From positions 1 through 7,727 of the forward strand of contig JAHRVD010000042.1 of NCBI GenBank assembly GCA_019090845.1: a stretch of DNA of 7,727 nt. The letters run 5' to 3'. The notes below the pieces were generated by a model. It was not told where the DNA came from, made no database searches, and saw only the letters and a list, made by a program, of their open reading frames with translations. A program made the translations under genes and the position numbers. This DNA comes from Marinosulfonomonas sp. (lineage in GTDB: Bacteria > Pseudomonadota > Alphaproteobacteria > Rhodobacterales > Rhodobacteraceae). Positions 6,538 through 7,727 of this stretch are shown here, in pieces. The stretch's first letter is position 1. Each line of letters starts with the position of its first letter.

Positions 6538-7305
6538 TCAGAACGCATCTTTGCGTGCGCGTATTTCACCAAATACCGCAGCATCAGAAGCATTTTGCAT
6601 GCCCACTGCAGCCTTCAATGCGGGTAAATTTGCGCGCAGAAAGGGATTTGTCGCATTTTCTTCGCTCAGTAACGTCGGCACTGTGGCCTGATCTGCAGCC
6701 CGCGCATCGGTGATTGCCTGTATGCGCGCCGCCAGCCGCGGGTTGTCTTTTTCAATTGTTGCAGCAAATTTTGCGTTGTTGGCTGAATATTCGTGGCCCG
6801 AACAGACAATAGTGTCACCGGGAAGTGCCGCAAGCTTGGACAGGCTGTTCCACATTTGCTCGGGTGTTCCTTCAAATACCCGCCCACAGCCAAGCGCCAT
6901 CAGGCTGTCACCGGTAAACAACGCAGGCACGTCGGGAACATGAAATGCTATATGCCCCACTGTGTGCCCGGAAACATCAAATACATGAACGGCAGACCCG
7001 GCAAACTGGAATGTTCCCGCATCATCCATAGCAAGATTTAGGGGCGGCAGGCGATCTGCATCGGCTGACGCACCAACGACGCGGGCACCGGTTGCGTCCT
7101 TTAGTTCGGCTGTGCCGTCCACATGGTCATAGTGATGATGGGTCAGCCAAATTTCACTAAGCTGCCAGTTCCGACGTTTGAGTTCCGCAAGGATTGGGGG
7201 GGCGTCCGGCGCGTCAATCACAGCCGTTTCGCCGGTTTCGTCGGAATGCAGCAAAAAGGCGTAGTTGTCGGTGCGACAGGGGATGGTCACAATTTCAAGA
7301 GGCAT
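6538..7305 (-). CDS. gloB: Hydroxyacylglutathione hydrolase (glyoxalase II)
   Basis: This enzyme hydrolyses S-D-lactoylglutathione to D-lactate and glutathione, the second step of cytoplasmic methylglyoxal detoxification. At 255 residues it has the usual length. The metallo-beta-lactamase fold motif T55-H56-H-H58-Y-D60-H61 gives the binuclear metal ligands, completed by H114 (S-G-H-T), D133 (T-G-D) and H171 (S-G-H-E-Y). The GCGRVFEGT segment (139-147) and the C-terminal R249-A-R-K252-D are typical of glyoxalase II and help bind glutathione, separating it from generic MBL hydrolases. The ATG at 7305 has GGAG at 7316-7319 on the - strand, 10 nt away. It lies upstream of clpA on the same strand but 190 bp apart, so co-transcription is uncertain. 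It is divergent from the methyltransferase gene. Confidence 0.96.
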   Translation of the reverse strand: MPLEIVTIPCRTDNYAFLLHSDETGETAVIDAPDAPPILAELKRRNWQLSEIWLTHHHYDHVDGTAELKDATGARVVGASADADRLPPLNLAMDDAGTFQFAGSAVHVFDVSGHTVGHIAFHVPDVPALFTGDSLMALGCGRVFEGTPEQMWNSLSKLAALPGDTIVCSGHEYSANNAKFAATIEKDNPRLAARIQAITDARAADQATVPTLLSEENATNPFLRANLPALKAAVGMQNASDAAVFGEIRARKDAF

Positions 7306-7367
7306 GGCGTTTCGGCTCCGCTGCGTTATGGTCGGATACAGAATTGCTCAAATAGGGCCGGGCCGCA
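7306..7367. promoter_or_regulatory. Divergent gap between gloB and the methyltransferase gene
   Basis: These 62 bp separate two outward-pointing starts, so each promoter must lie here or reach into the opposing gene. I see ribosome sites for both genes (GGAG on the - strand at 7316-7319; AGGG on the + strand at 7354-7357) but no convincing -35/-10 pair or operator palindrome. Confidence 0.35.
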
Positions 7368-7727
7368 ATGCATCTCGACGTGGTCGATCTGCGAAACTTC
7401 TATTACCGCACTGGTCTGGGCCGGGCGGCGCAAAAGGCGATTCGTGATAAAGTCCATGGTTTTTGGCCCGAGGTCAGCGGACAAACGGTTGTCGGGTTCG
7501 GGTTTGCAGTGCCGTTGCTCAGGCCGTTTCTTGCCGATGCACGCCGGATTATTGGCCTGATGCCCGCACAACAGGGCGTCACCCCGTGGCCCGTGGGCAT
7601 GGAAAACGTCAGTGTGCTGTGTGAAGAAACGATGTGGCCTATTGAAACCGGACATGCGGATCGCTTGATTGTGTTGCACGGGTTAGAGACAAGCGAAAAT
7701 CCGACCGCGTTGCTGGATGAATGCTGG
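7368..7727 (+). CDS. Class I SAM-dependent methyltransferase-like protein, 5' part
   Basis: The first 120 codons of an open frame run off the window, beginning [13 protein letters not shown]. The frame holds no stop through its last codon at 7725-7727. A segment T40-V-V-G-F-G-F-A stands where class I methyltransferases have the glycine-rich SAM-binding loop, but it is degenerate. A strand ending A97[11 protein letters not shown] matches the D-x-h-x-x-x-H-x-L-E pattern of motif IV, and N111-P-T-A-L-L-D-E begins the helix that normally leads to R-V-L. As I recall, alphaproteobacterial relatives often lie divergent to gloB. The substrate is unknown. The ATG at 7368 has AGGG at 7354-7357, 10 nt upstream. 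The C-terminal half is missing, so the family call rests on partial evidence. Confidence 0.72.
   Translation, partial: MHLDVVDLRNFYYRTGLGRAAQKAIRDKVHGFWPEVSGQTVVGFGFAVPLLRPFLADARRIIGLMPAQQGVTPWPVGMENVSVLCEETMWPIETGHADRLIVLHGLETSENPTALLDECW

Noticed and set aside
7123..7560. 145-codon + strand open frame across the gloB start and the methyltransferase start
   Set aside because: It overlaps two better-supported genes and shows no domain. The frame beginning at 7368 has methyltransferase-like motifs and runs on past the window.

Overview
The window looks like ordinary chromosomal DNA of a marine alphaproteobacterium, most likely a Rhodobacteraceae (Roseobacter-group) member. The grounds are moderately high GC, the form of ClpA, the glyoxalase II / methyltransferase pair in divergent arrangement, and a two-gene MotA/ExbB-like plus OmpA-like cassette that I recall from that group. 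No mobile elements, tRNAs, rRNAs or CRISPR arrays were seen.

Layout. Positions 29-3907 hold a tight two-gene operon on the + strand: a four-helix inner-membrane MotA/TolQ/ExbB-type channel protein (400 aa), then, 3 nt after its stop, an 890-aa partner. The partner has one N-terminal membrane helix, about 700 residues of proline-free alanine-rich coiled coil built partly from 28- and 35-residue repeats, and a C-terminal OmpA-like peptidoglycan-binding domain. Positions 3908-4022 are a convergent gap with a strong terminator hairpin usable from both sides. Positions 4023-6347 encode ClpA on the - strand (GTG start, good Shine-Dalgarno). Positions 6348-6537 form a 190-bp gap upstream of clpA with short direct and inverted repeats. 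Positions 6538-7305 encode glyoxalase II (gloB) on the - strand. A 62-bp divergent gap follows, then the first 120 codons of a SAM-dependent methyltransferase-like protein run off the right edge (7368-7727, + strand).

How the genes work together. The first two genes most plausibly form an ion-driven stator-like complex linking the inner membrane to peptidoglycan, analogous to MotAB, TolQR or ExbBD. No flagellar, Tol or TonB genes lie beside it in this window. ClpA is the unfoldase of the ClpAP protease. GloB hydrolyses S-D-lactoylglutathione in methylglyoxal detoxification. The methyltransferase-like gene has no assigned substrate. The most interesting part of the window is the channel / giant coiled-coil pair, whose output is unknown to me. 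The rest is housekeeping.
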